The notes under the pieces are model-generated. The model searched no databases. It worked only from the letters and a program-made list of their open reading frames with translations, and was not told the DNA's origin. Source: Smittia aterrima (taxonomy: Eukaryota > Arthropoda > Insecta > Diptera > Chironomidae). Taken from it: a DNA stretch of 64,000 nucleotides. Position numbers and translations under genes: made by a program. The stretch spans positions 5,890,854-5,954,853 of the forward strand of contig CP093830.1 of assembly GCA_033063855.1 (NCBI GenBank), in the 5' to 3' direction. How positions within the stretch are numbered: position 1 is the first letter of the stretch; every line of letters starts with the position of its first letter. Shown piece after piece: positions 43,051 to 56,400 of the stretch.

Positions 43051-45855
43051 AGGCGGGGAATAAATTCAATTGAAAAATGGTTTCCTTTGTTCTTGTGCTG
43101 CTCAATGCAGTTTGATGTTAGACTTTGATGTGAAATCACACTGCACAGATTAAATTGCGAACGAGCATTGCAATGAATTTTCCAATTTCAATCATTCATC
43201 ATGCGCCTGGTTCATACATTTACATTGATCGAACTTCGGATGGGTTTTTATTGGTTTCCCGAAACATTTTCCAGCAACGTTCGACTTCCTGGAGATTAAA
43301 TGAACAATTTTTTGTGTTTGATTCAAGTCCGGAGCTCTCCATCATGTGCCATCTGCAACTTGCATTGCTTCGTGGAGTATTAAACGCTCAGCTATAAAAA
43401 TCTGAGGACAACGGCGAGGATAAAACCCAATGCTTTTACATTAAAGACTTAGACCATCAGATCGACGTTACGTTTTATATCTTTATAATGTTCCACTTTA
43501 CTGGTTCAGGTCAAATCTGTGGGTTTCTCTGGACGATGTTGGAGAGCAAGCTGGCCAATGGAATGTTGCATTATTTATGTGAATCGTTCATTTGAATACT
43601 CTCTCTCTCTGGTGGTTTGTATGATCTGCTCCCAAGTCGCAGCATTATTTAAAAGATTAGAGCTTCACTAATTCTCCTGCTGGATTAATTTTTCTTTTAC
43701 CTCCAATCCTTTCGAGTAGAAAATCGTTTAGAGTTTCATCGAATCAGATAATCCTACACTGCATCATGAGTTCTGCTGATTAATCAAGACTCACTCCATT
43801 CTCTAAGGATTTCTCGTCTTGTAAAATTAAAGAAGTTAATTGAAAAGTGCAAGTCTTGCAAAAAAAATAAGTTTCTGTCATCAATCTTCAAAGCTGAAAC
43901 CAAAAGCTCTGCTGAATCATCAGTGACAGGGATTTTAATTGACGATGGTATTGCATTTCATGTTTGATCAAAGCATTGCGAGCTGTTGCACAATATTTCC
44001 TTTGAAATGTTGCATTCAACAATTGCAAACATTTAATGAATCAGAAAAGTTCGGTCATGAAGTTTTAATTACTTACGAGACTAATTGGCATCTCATCCTA
44101 GGAATGCTTTGAAAGCATTCACAATTGCTCCACTTAAACTTTGATATTAATTGCAAAGCCGATGCGTCAATACAATTCGAGACATGTAATTAATGAACAG
44201 AGAAAGCTTAAAAAGTAATTGATACTGATTTGTTCCGGGACTAGCCTAGTTGTCTCAATTAAAATTGGGAAAAAATCTTTCTAGTAAAGACATAAGATAT
44301 TTATAATTACACTAATCATTATGGGAAAGTAGACGTGTAGGAAACATTTTTTGAGAAAGGCTTCGTTAATCACGTAAATAACTTAATACGAGACGTGTTG
44401 TCGACACGAGAGTTAGAAGCTTATGCACGGGACGGTGAAAACTCTCACGAGAAAGTTTATTGACAGACTTCGTTGGAAGTGAATGTCAATAAAGGTGGAA
44501 CTAACGATGTGGCATATGGCAGAATGTAGGTTTAATTAGAGAAATTTATTATCGACATTCAACGTCAATGACAAATTATTACATTAAGCGGATGATTTTA
44601 CCAATCTGTCGTTAAACAGAGCGAAAAACAGGAAACCGACCAGACGCGATCTGTAATTCTAAATACTGACAAATGCATAATTAAACCATTTCCAACAAAA
44701 ATTGAAATCGTTCGCATCAACAGACAAAAGTCATTGCATTTGCAGTCATCAACGCGTTTTCCCATTTCGCTTCGCTGCCTCGTCGCGAATTCATGAACGT
44801 CAATAAATTTTAATAAAGCACGAAGCTTACATGAAACTGATAGTTGTTTCACCTGCTCGCGAATTTACCTTTAACGAGATGCAAAATTCTATGAGATGCC
44901 TAGAGAAGCCACCAGATCAACATTAAAAATTCAAATCGAGCTCTAAATAATCGAAATCCGTTTCACAGCGACGAACGATAAATTTTTAATTAAAACTATC
45001 TCATTATATTAGCGAGCGGGAGAACGAAGAGAGCTTCATGGACAACTGTTGATTTAACTAATTTGCATAGTTTATGACCTTCCATTGTTTAAGCTTCTCG
45101 ATTCTTGACGGCAAATGAATAATCGGCTAATTCTTCTCTCTCAGCGGCCAAGTCATCGAGAGGAAAACAAAAAAGTTTCTACGCAGCTCTCAATACGCAT
45201 AGTCCCTCGAGCGTTATCTTTGGCTGGTAGAAGCCGAGACTCGAAATTAAATAAGGGATAATCTGCTGTTACTCAATCAAATCCTACACTTTCGCCTTTT
45301 CCCCAATCGCCTTTCCTCGATTCATCTTCAGACAAAACTTGGATCATGAATAAAATTTTAATCCATCTTAATTTGAGTCTTCAAACTTTTGTTGTTTTGG
45401 TTTTGAGGCTGATGTGCAAGTTGAGCCTTTTCGAATGTGATTACGGTATTAAACTCTATCGAGTTGTTTAGAACTTAATAGTTGAAGTCGAAGGAAACTA
45501 TAAATCCTTAGATGATCAACCATTCAAACATTAAATGTTGAACTTGACGTTACTTGGCAACCTTAAAATTGAAGTCTACACATTATTTGGGTTTCATCGT
45601 CAGTCAAGCATCAAGTTGTAATTAAAATTTTATTAAATTCTCCTCTTTAGTTTCACCTTTCACTCGCTCAAGCTTGACAGCGGAAAATTTGACTGGATCG
45701 CCTTCTCATTCAAATTAAGTGCGTAAAGGTTCATTCAGCGTAATGAAAAGAGAATAATGAAATTCCTTTTGTTGCTATGCCAAATATCAACCTACACATC
45801 ACCATAATTTTGAGTAAACAAAAAGCGACAGAGAGATGTAGCTCACCAGAAACAT

Positions 45856-45876
45856 CAACAACAACAACAGCAGCAG
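45856..45876. repeat. (CAA)4(CAG)3 trinucleotide tract
   Basis: A compound trinucleotide run. No open frame with coding character surrounds it, so it is treated as a non-coding simple repeat. Confidence 0.8.
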
Positions 45877-47420
45877 CGACATTTGATGAATGTTAATGAA
45901 CCTCTTCGAAATTAGCTGGAATGATGCGAAGCATGTGTGAAGGGAGGGCGGAAGGTTTAGGAAGATTCCACATAAGCAGATGCTCGACAAAATCCTCGCA
46001 ATGATTAAATAAAAACAAAAGGATGTGACGAGCAAAAAAGCCGAGAGAGACGAAGAGGTTGAATCTCCTCGGGGCAGATGGAAAAGAACGAAGGCAAGCA
46101 AGCTACTTAGATGCTTCTGAAGTCATACAATGTATTCTCCGCCTTGAACTTTGTTAAAGGAGATTTCACGAAATCCCCGAACGCAGCTTATCTAAACTTC
46201 AAGACAACTTGAATGTTTTTTTTTTCCTTTCTCCTTTCGAGGGTTGACTTTAAAGACTGTTTGTTTAAGTCGTCGATTTAAATTTGATTCAGCATAGAGG
46301 GGTTCATTTCCCCTTGAAAAACATTCATTTCGAAGCGTCATCTTGTTCACGCTTTGTTATTCGAGTTCATCATTTTGTTCAGGCTGGTGTCCGTCGAAGC
46401 GATCGCATTTTATGTGACTCTCTCACTTTTAAATTATAAATTTATTGCAGCACTCACTGACCAGCATTAAACGTGATTTTATGGTGAACGAGACAAAAAA
46501 ATTGAATCGAAAAACGGAGGAAATAATTTTCCTTTCATGGTTGCAGCTGCAACAGCTTTTTTTTTCATTTCGCTTGCCGTCACTCGTTTAAAAATAAAAT
46601 GAAACAAAAGAGTCTACGGAAGTATCACATCAAACGATTGGTTACATCATTCGGTGATTTTAATTCATCTGAACCAACAAAAGTGGAGATTCGTTAATAA
46701 AAATTTAATGACACATAAACATTCAACGGTCCAATCAGTCATGGATTTTCATTATATTGAAATTCATTAAGCTTATCGAAATAAATCTTTTGGTTCATCG
46801 TTTGTGTTTCGTATCCTGAACAAGTTTGTTACAAAGCTCACTGAGCTTTTTCTTGAAAAGCTTTTATAGCTTAAAATCAAGAGATGGCGTGCACAACAGG
46901 AAAAATGAGCATTTTCATCAACGCTAGCTCCAATTTTCCGACGAGATGTGAAAACTTAAACATAAAAGCTCAGAAAAGCTTTTCTCGCTAAAGCTCCCTC
47001 TTCATTTCCTTTCAAGAGCTTTTAGGAAATTCAAAAGCTTTCCAGTGGAAACTTCCAGTCCCGAAATAAAACAATCTGTAGTTTAAAATCCACAGCAATT
47101 CTAAGCAAAGCGGACCTCGTTTGATTTTACGATCACCTAAGCTTTTTCATCCGAAGCAACCACTAAAAACTTCCCGAAAATGTTTTTGCGGATGGAGTGG
47201 GACTCGTAAAATATTGAAACAAAAAAGATAAACTCGAGTGGAGTACAGAAAGTAATAAATCATTTTAACGTTTTTTGTCTTCGTAGGTAAAGCTCGTCGT
47301 AGGTTATTAATAGTTTGGTTTACCGCAAATTTTCCTCCGTTCGTACTTCGTTTGATGACATAAAAAAGTCGCTTCGATGGAGTCGAGAACACCCATGAAA
47401 GAACACAAATCATCACTCAC

Positions 47421-50400
47421 CTGAATGTGTGGAGAACCGAGCAGATGAACGAGCTCAGCGCGGTCTCGGGAGAACTTGTGACTGGTCGCTGACTGAATGG
47501 CATCTACAGCATCTCGACAGCGATTGATTGCATCTCCCGGGGGAGCTCTTGATGGAGACATCACTTGTGAACTTATGCGATCAAACAGCTTGAGAAATTA
47601 TGAAGCGTAATGACGAAAAGCGGAAAAGAAAAACATTTGTTGCACATCAGTTCTTTGCTATAAATCATTTTCCAAGCGAGTGCACACAATTAAACTTCAT
47701 CTTTGCGCATAATTTACCTGCAGCATTGTGTGCAATTTGTTGTCCCTCAGCATCGAAATGAGCACGTCAGGATCGATCTCAGTATCCTGTAGCGCGGCAA
47801 CATCGTCAAGTGTATCGAGAATCTTCTGAACGGCTTCGATTCCAGCATCCTCATCAGCCCACTCATTTAAACTTTCTGAGGCCGTTCCTACAGCAACTAA
47901 TCAACGCACATAGATTAGTATTCAACGTGTCTCTTCATGAAATTAGGAGATTAAGTGAAAATAAATCTAATTTACCAGAATCGATATCAGTACAACATAA
48001 TGGATCCAAAGTTACACCGCTTGCTATCGCTTGAACTGCGCCTTTTAACTTGCGTCGCGCATTGAAACGCTTCAGCTCTTCAACGGTATCGTTCAAATGC
48101 TGTCTCTGCAACTTGTCTCGATCCTAAAATAATAGAACACCCTCGTGAGATCATCCGAAAGACAGAGTACGACGAAAAGAAAAAAGACGAGATTTTCCAC
48201 GACAACAAACATTGACCTCCTCGAAGCAACCTTCAGCCTTCGCCATAAGCTCTTCAAGAATTGTTTTTCAAATGTGTGGGAGCTCCAACAAAGTTTGTTC
48301 TTTGGGAATAATGTTTAAACAATATTGAATTATTTAACTTCGTTGGAATTATTATCGTTACAAGGGAATTATTTGTTGAATATCAAAACCGATTCCAATC
48401 AAAAGAATCCACGGACTTGAGAAGAGAAATTCTTTATTCGCTCTGACAGTTTCATTTTAGACTTCACCTGCCCTCACCATTATCACTTCATAACGTTTTT
48501 TTCTCATCTCCCAATTCTCCCATCAGAGTTGAGTGAACATGGGTACAAAATTAAAACTTCTCGAGTTCCTCTTCCTACCCATCCCTGAGCACGGCTTATT
48601 TTTGGTATGTTACATGTCAGTTTAAAGCGATAAACCCTGAAAAATTCTCTTTTGCAACCTGCTCGATTCTAAATCAAGCAGGAGAGAAAGGAAAACAAGA
48701 GACGACGTTGAGTGGTAAAAACTCTTAGAATCTGATTAGAATAAATTACGATGCGTGCAATGTAAATCCTTGAGATGCTTCACAAGGCGAGGGTTGGCAT
48801 ATTTTCATTTTTTATTACGAAATGATTGAAAAAAGAAAGCTGTCTCTCTACCTGAGTCGATAAATGACAGATAAATGATGTGTTCAAGTGGAAAGTGTCG
48901 TCGCATGAAGAGCACGAAATTACGTAATAAACTTACCCTCATCCAAGGGTGATCGAGAACTTCTAATACCGATGGCCGATGGAGTGGATTAGATGATAAC
49001 ATTTTCAGAACTAAATCTTTGCCTGTCGCTGATATTGAATTCCATTCCGGAGTCTCCAACTGTTCGTGAGATGAATGAGAAAGAAAAACATTAATTCAAT
49101 TAATTTTTAAGCTGTCAGACTAAAGCTCTGACGTCATTAATATTTATTCAGGGCTTTATCCGTTCGCTGAGTGGATAAATTCCGCTAGCTCGAGGGCCAG
49201 TCGAAGCTCAACGAGGCGAAATTTGATGAAAATTGATTTCAAGATTAAAAATATCATCGAGATAAAGTTTCAAAGCCCCGGGTGTCAATCATCCTTTTGA
49301 AATAAAAACAAAAAAATCTTGAATTGCTTTAGCATACCGGGACACGTCCTCGAGCAATTGCTTCTTGTAGTCGTCTTCCAGAGCCGTTAAAGGGTAATCG
49401 GCCTGACAAAAGTACGTGAAGCATCACTCCGGCACCCCAAACGTCACACGCTTTTCCATATTGTCGTCGTGTCAGAACTTCAGGTGCGATGTAATGAGGA
49501 CAACCAACTCTCCCTGTTGTTTTAAATGAAAGAAAATAAAAAAGGGGAGAAATGCAATTAGAAGGAATTTTTTTTAATGAAATCCGGGATGAGACTTCCT
49601 GAATCACAAGAGGAACGCGGATTTGTAATTACACAAAAAGCTCATAATCTCAACAAAGACACAAGAAAAGAACATTAACAAGCATTCTCTCATAATTAAT
49701 TACTTCACATTAAAAAAGAAGAACGAGGAGAACTCGCAGCCTCCGCTTCACTTTCATCATCTTGATGATATTTGAAAATTGCTTGCGCGATCCTCTGGGA
49801 ACGTGGAATAAGTTTTCACGATTGTTTTTCTCCAGAAATATTCAAAGAAGGATACAGAAAACCATCAAATCTACGTTTAATGACACAACTAATGAATAAT
49901 TGATTGAGAATTAACTAAAACTTTTGCCATCTTCTCGATGTTCCCTCGACTCAAGTCTTTTCGAGTATTTAATGCAAAAACTTTTTTATTTTCCCTTTTA
50001 TTCTCAGGTTTCCTCTCTCTCATCGTCTTGTCGAAAATTGACTTTAATTTAACAATGATAATTGAATCACTTAGGGAGTTACCGATGATGAGCGAGGAAT
50101 TAGAAAAGATTTCCTTCTCTGTGAACGGAAATCTCAGCCTTTTCTCTTATTTTGGGCTTCACAGCTTTTTAAATGAACCGAATTAAAAAAGTTTTAATTG
50201 CAATCATGAGATGAAATTTTTTTAAACAAAGCTCCGCTCCAAACTTTCAATTAGACAATTTTCTGATCTCAGCTGAGAATAAATTTGTTTTTAAAATTTT
50301 CTGAAGTTACGAAAACTTGAACAAACAATTTTTGATTACGTAAATTGCATGCTCGATCAATAAATCTCAAGAGGAATTTGACATAAAACTCTCCTCAACA

Positions 50401-53400
50401 ATTTAAATTTGAGTGAAAGGAACAAGCCATCGTGACGTTAGAATATTGACGAAGTGTCTCCGCCCATCGTTATCAAAAAGATTTAATGAAATTTATTGAG
50501 CCCGAGGATGTTGTCATTGTGATTCACTGAAGCGTTCTTCCTCTCAACATTCTCCTCCTCACGCACAATAAATCTTATAGATCCTCAAGAAACGTATTCG
50601 AAGTAAATAAAGTTTGATGAAGTCAGAGGTGATAGAATCTCCTAATCAAGCCCAATTTGAATCAATTGATTAGAATTCTAATTCAATTTCACGCTTAATT
50701 ATTGCCCTTAAAAAATTTTCGCCCTTTTTCTTTCTACAAATTTGTAAAGTCTTTGAAATCCTCAAAGTTCCTAATCGAGTTAAGAGAAGCGACATTCGAA
50801 TTCGATTCAGATGACAGCAATGACTGAGAGGGGACAGATAATTTCGCCTTCCGGCTTTTCAAGCCTTAAATGACGAGCTTTGGACCAAATTATAATCAGA
50901 TAAATTTGTTTCGAATCAAGGGAGAAGTTCGCATTGTTGTCGATTATGCTTTAAAGCTTAGACTCGAGAGCACAACAAGTTCCAACTCGCTCTACCTTTG
51001 TGCTGTAAATCGGCGGCCATAAAATGATAAGAAGGGCAAAACGAGAGAAGAGGATATTGAAAGGAAGATTTCTTTCCCTTTTCCCTATCTCACTATTTTC
51101 ATCTTCAACTGTTCGGTGATTTACTGCCGCCCCATCCTACTACAACGGACCCAATTTCAAAGGACTTTATCTTGGTACGAAAACATGAAGATCTTACGTT
51201 GTTGACGATTGCGAAGCTCAACAGTAATTGAAATTTCTCAAGACTTTTCTGCTTATCGACAAAACTTTCTTTCCCGTTACGAGCGAAGCATTGATGGACG
51301 CATTCGCTTGTTCTGGGCTTGAGAGACTGTCAGAAGTAAATTTATCAAACAGAAGGAGTTCACTCAGTGCCATCAGATAAATTACTGCGACTTCCTCTTA
51401 ACATTGAAGAGAAAAAAGAAATTTATTGCGTCTTTAGGAAAGAAGACATGAAGAACTTGCAAATATGAACATTGTGGAAGCATCTAATTAATTAGACTGT
51501 GGTCGGAGTAAATATTACGCCCTTGATTGAAACGTTTTGTCGACGTTCTTTGAGATCTAAATTCTTGTGAAGCTCTTAAAGCATCAAGGACTTTCCTTGA
51601 GTGTATTTAAGAGAGACTCGTGTCACAATAATACGCGAGTCTTGTGCTCGCTTAAATATTCATATCACAGGGAAAAGATTTTAAGATTGAGTATCATGTT
51701 GACGTGAATGACAAATATGTTGATATGCTCTTTTGCCGTCTCGAGAAAACAATTTCCAAAGCGTTTCCGCAAATGTTTCCTTTATTCAATTGCTTGTTCA
51801 TTTGCGAGGCTTGCTTCTTATGAGTTTTGAATGCAAATCAAACTTTCTAAGTTTTCCTGGATGTTATTACTTTTCTTTCGATCAAACAAATATTTTTGGT
51901 GAAAATATTTTTACTTGAAGTTCTCAACGATAGGAACAACTCTTGAACTCTTCAGTTGAAGACTCTTGTTACTCTCACTTTTTCCTCAACGAAACTTTCC
52001 TAATTGAAATTTTAAACTAATATTTTGCTTACGGAAGAACGTGAAAGCTTTTTTGAAAGTAAAATCAGCAAACGATTGAAAATACATTAAAGTGTGTGCT
52101 TTAAATTAAAATTTCACATCAGCGAAAATCAAAGTCAGAAAAAAACAAAACGCTTGTGCAAGAGTTTTTCATCAAAAAAATGTTTGTTTTTTTGATGCTT
52201 ACCATCAGCATCAGTTTTCAAATAGAGCTTCCCTCGAGGGCTCAATTTGTAACGATGCATTTCGTTCCGATCTGATTACAAAACAAAGGGAGGAATAAGT
52301 TTCAATTAGTTTTCTCCGACCGAATTGTTTATTTAAAACTCGTGAATTATTATTTGTTTAATATCAAATTTCATATTTATGGAATTTTTGATAAATCGAA
52401 TAGTGGAGCTCTCTCTTCTGATATCGAATATTGCGATGAGGGCCCTCCACTGTCCGTTAAATTTTAATAAATTGTTTGATTTATGATGCAGAGAGAAACT
52501 AAATATTTTAATGGAAACGAAAATTAAAGAGTTTGTTCGAGCTTGAAAAAAAAAACAAATTGAATGGAGAAACTTTTATCTAGAAAGATCATCAAAGTCA
52601 TCGCAAATGAGTCGTGAACAATTTCTCAATGATTGGAAAGTCTTTTCCTGCAGCTGGTGCGGTTCAACTTTATCCATAAAATTTGAAAGTCCGTCAAAAG
52701 AGGTTAAAGGGAGAAAGGAGGCAAATGGAAGTTTCCTGATTAAACCCGCATCGCTCATAATCGAAGCGAAGATATTTTCTGTCCAATTCAATGGGGAAAA
52801 ACATAAAATTCCTTTTACGACTTCATCTCTTTTTTTTCCATTTCAACCTTCGATTCACTTCGAAGTACAAACCATCAATAAGCAAATACACTTGAACTAT
52901 GTAGTCGGAAATGATGGAAAGGATGAATTGGAAGATGTTTCTCGCTTGAAGGGATAAAAGAAACTGTATCTGCCATTCAAAAGTTGGCGAACGATTGCGG
53001 AGGAGAAAACAGCAGACAAGATAATTTTGAGCTGTCACATCAGTGTGAGAAGTTAATTCTCGCAACTCATTTGAAGTTTTAATCAATGTATTCATCCTGG
53101 GGATTGCTTTCATTTGCCGTTCATTTCTACGATTACGTTCTAACTGGGGTAATGACTTATTTCTCAGTATTCTCTTCTTTCTTCTCTTCTCACTGACTTT
53201 CAACTGCGTTACGATTGAAGAAAGCAATCACAAGGTAAGGAAAGCTACATTAATCGTAGCTTGCTTCTCAATGTAGCGAACAGAGGATGAAATAATCTGA
53301 AACGTGACTCCAAATAAACTTTTAGTTTAGTTGCGTCGTGTAAAAAATAACAAGGGAGAATGGAAATAGCGCGGAAAAAAAGAGAGAAATGAAAAATGAT

Positions 53401-56400
53401 GATAAATGTTTTATCTGCAGGTAGAGAAGCGGAGACTCACCATGCGCATCGACCGTATCTCTTCCGTTCGGTAATTGAATGGCTGCTCCGAATCCACCCA
53501 ATTTAACTGGTGCCGAGTTGTCTATCGTTGCAAGCAATGCACAGGCCGGTCGAACATCTCGATGAATTATGTCGTTTTCATGACAGTAGCGAAGAGCTTC
53601 GAGGATTTGTCGCATGTAATGGCTGCGAGAGTTTGTTGAGAGTCAGAGCAGAAATATGAAAATTATTTATTTCAACTCACCAAGCAACAGCTTCGCTGTA
53701 AACGAATCCGTCCACAGCCCTTCTTACAACTTCAAAGCACAAATCTGAACCTTCCATGCTGTGAAAGAAATTAAATTAATTGTCGAATTTTCACTGTGAA
53801 GAACATTCCAAAACTTTCGGAAGCAGAATAAATTCAGATGCGCAACCTTAATTTCCATTTTGATGAATGAACGAGTCGACAATAGAGAATTTTGTGAACT
53901 CAATTAAATACTGTTGGACAAAGTGAACGATAATCATTCGGAATGCACAATTGTTTTGTGAAATTTTCAATTAAAGGACTTTCAACGATCTCCCACGAAC
54001 CGCAAAATATCAAAATTACGGGCTAGCAAACAAAAGTAGAAAAGTGAAGGTAATTAACATTCACAACTTCGTCGTTGTTAGTGAGAAAGCCATTAACCTG
54101 TGGTCGAATTAAGCTGCGGCTTTAGCTTATCAACTCAATGCTCAACTTCCATTTTCACTTCCTAAAATTTGATTTCGTTTGGAGCTCGTCCAAATGATTC
54201 TTCCGATTATTCAGGAACATGTTTTCATTTCACGTGTCGTCGTCGATAGTCTACTTCTCGCTCAACGTTTAACAATTCTGTTTCCCTTTGAACACTGTTT
54301 GTTGCAATGCGTTCATTTTACGAAAAACAAACATTCAGTTGAAAATTTTAATAAGAATTTCGTTGCATCAACATCATCAACAGGAATATCTCTCGAGCAA
54401 TGAAATTTCGTTACTAAAGCTTCCGATTTCAAAATAGACGAGATAAACTTTTCAATGTGGAACATTTCGCAATAATCGCTATCGGCTGAAGCATGAATCA
54501 AAATGAAGGAAAATGCAAAAATATGGAAATTTTGTAAATTGCTGTAATGCCAGTTGCAAAATTCTTTTTTTTTTCGAGAGGATGCGCGGTTTTGCAATGG
54601 GAAAAGTTTCGAATTTGATATCGGCAAATGGTGGAAATAAATCTGTCCGTGAGTTGATAACGATCAAAGAAACTTTGTAAACATAAATTACAGTTTTGAA
54701 AGTCGAAAAGTTTACGAGATATGTGAATGGGTTTCGCTGTAAAGTTTCGAAAGAAACCTAAGGCAACTTCAGCTTTACTTGTCGTCAAATCCAGAATTAC
54801 ACATCTCGCTATGCTCATGACTTTCCGATGCCTTCGGTCCCATTGCGAAGATTTAATAAAGGACAATTTCGCTACAGCAATCGCAACAACAAGAGCATCA
54901 TTTCCCTTGCGGTGTCTACTTAAGCGGCTCTCAACGCCGCAACATGCCTACATGAGCTTGTTTTCTCTCAGAAGAATAATAAATAATAATCTACATGTCG
55001 AAGACTGGCATAATATTTTCATAAAGCTTTCGTGAGGGAGCCTCTTCAAGTCTTATCATGTTAGCTTTATAGGTAAACATGAGAAGTTAATGAATAAGAG
55101 AAGGGTTGATGTTCGAGTAGGTTCCAATTCTATTGAATAATTTCATTTGATATCCGACTCTTCCATCATAAATATTCATGCAATCGAGAGATTCTCTCGT
55201 CAGCGGCGATTCGATTTGCATTTTTTGCCGATATCCATCGCTGTCAGCCATTCGAAGGAGAGCTCCGCGCTGGTCAATTATCACAGCAGTTGCTTCCAAT
55301 TTGTAGCCGCATAATTCAACTCTAAATTCCGCCCCAACCAAAAAAAATCAGTTAACTTGATAAACGTTTCATGATTTTCTCTTCGCGGGTTGAATTTGAA
55401 ATGTTCTTCAGGAAATAGACAGTGAAACGCTACTTACAATTCAAACACCATATAGAGCATGCCCTCTGAGCTGTAAGTTTCCAACAACTCGACAATATGC
55501 GGATGTTTTAGCATGTGACAGATTGTTGCCTCCCTCTTCAAATCTGTTTCAATAAAAGAAAAGATAAAATGTTATGAGCAAAACGTTGAAAAGGACTGAG
55601 CTTCGTATTGATCGAGTATACAGCGAAAATCGCTTTAACTATTAACAAATAAACTTTTAGCAACGTTTGATGACAGACAGGAATTTTCTTCGAAACCTTT
55701 TACTTGATTCAATTTCAAATTAAATTATTCGTTCCTAATGGAAGGTTTGCTCATGTAAAATTGAATTCCTCGAAATTTTAATTGCAAAGACGACAGACAG
55801 CTTGCATCATCCGAAAGGAGTAGATTTGATGACACTGAACTATCAACAAAAGCTTCAATGACAAACTGTTCTCAACGATCGATAACGAGCTTTGCTTGGA
55901 AACTATCACAATGTAAATATTCGTATGAATACGTGAGAGAGAGCTTCCTTTGAAATACAAGTTGATGTAAATTCTTATTCGAACATGAAGGAGAACGAGG
56001 AAGTTGTCATTGCTTTGTGACTTATCAGGAAACTTCCTTCGTCTGTCGTTCCAATCGAGAAGTTGAGAGTTTATAGTAAAAGTTATTCTTGAATTCCTAA
56101 GTGAATTGAAGGCATCGTTTGTGAATAACGTTCTTCGTCTATCGAAAAGTTTCTTCTATTCAGGATTTCGTAATTAACGAACTGAAAGTCAACTTTAAGA
56201 AATCTCTTCTGATACATTCGTTAGTTACAGAATAAGCTTCGATTTAAAATCATTCATCGGAAGCTTAATGACCGGAAAATGATTTCGATGCAAATGTGTT
56301 GTCGCATTAAATTAATACTTGAGCTCATTTACATTGGTAATCTCAGAATAATCACATTATGTTGTTAAATTTATTGTCCAACTTTTTGCAAAAGCATTTT

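Larger units (their letters stand above)
40030..47420. other. 7.4 kb without recognised exons between CASK exon 10 and TMEM141
   Basis: Begins with the CASK donor GTGAGT at 47420. I looked for the next CASK exon (the end of L27C, the TPPP linker, the PDZ start) on the minus strand and did not find it. The tract from about 46,840 to 47,050 is dense in AAGCTT-like words, and there is a two-copy 20-bp repeat at 43011-43050. The last hundred bases next to 40030 presumably hold the promoter of the TMEM141-GTPBP6 unit. Confidence 0.6.

Noticed and set aside
45799..46101. 100-codon Leu/Ser/Phe-rich frame on the minus strand resembling a membrane protein
   Set aside because: The hydrophobic look comes from CT/CAA-type simple sequence; there is no family resemblance and no splice or start context.
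52823..53227. 134-codon frame on the minus strand within CASK intron 5
   Set aside because: Lys/Arg/Leu-rich without motif; it overlaps another frame of similar length on the opposite strand, typical of stop-poor intron DNA.
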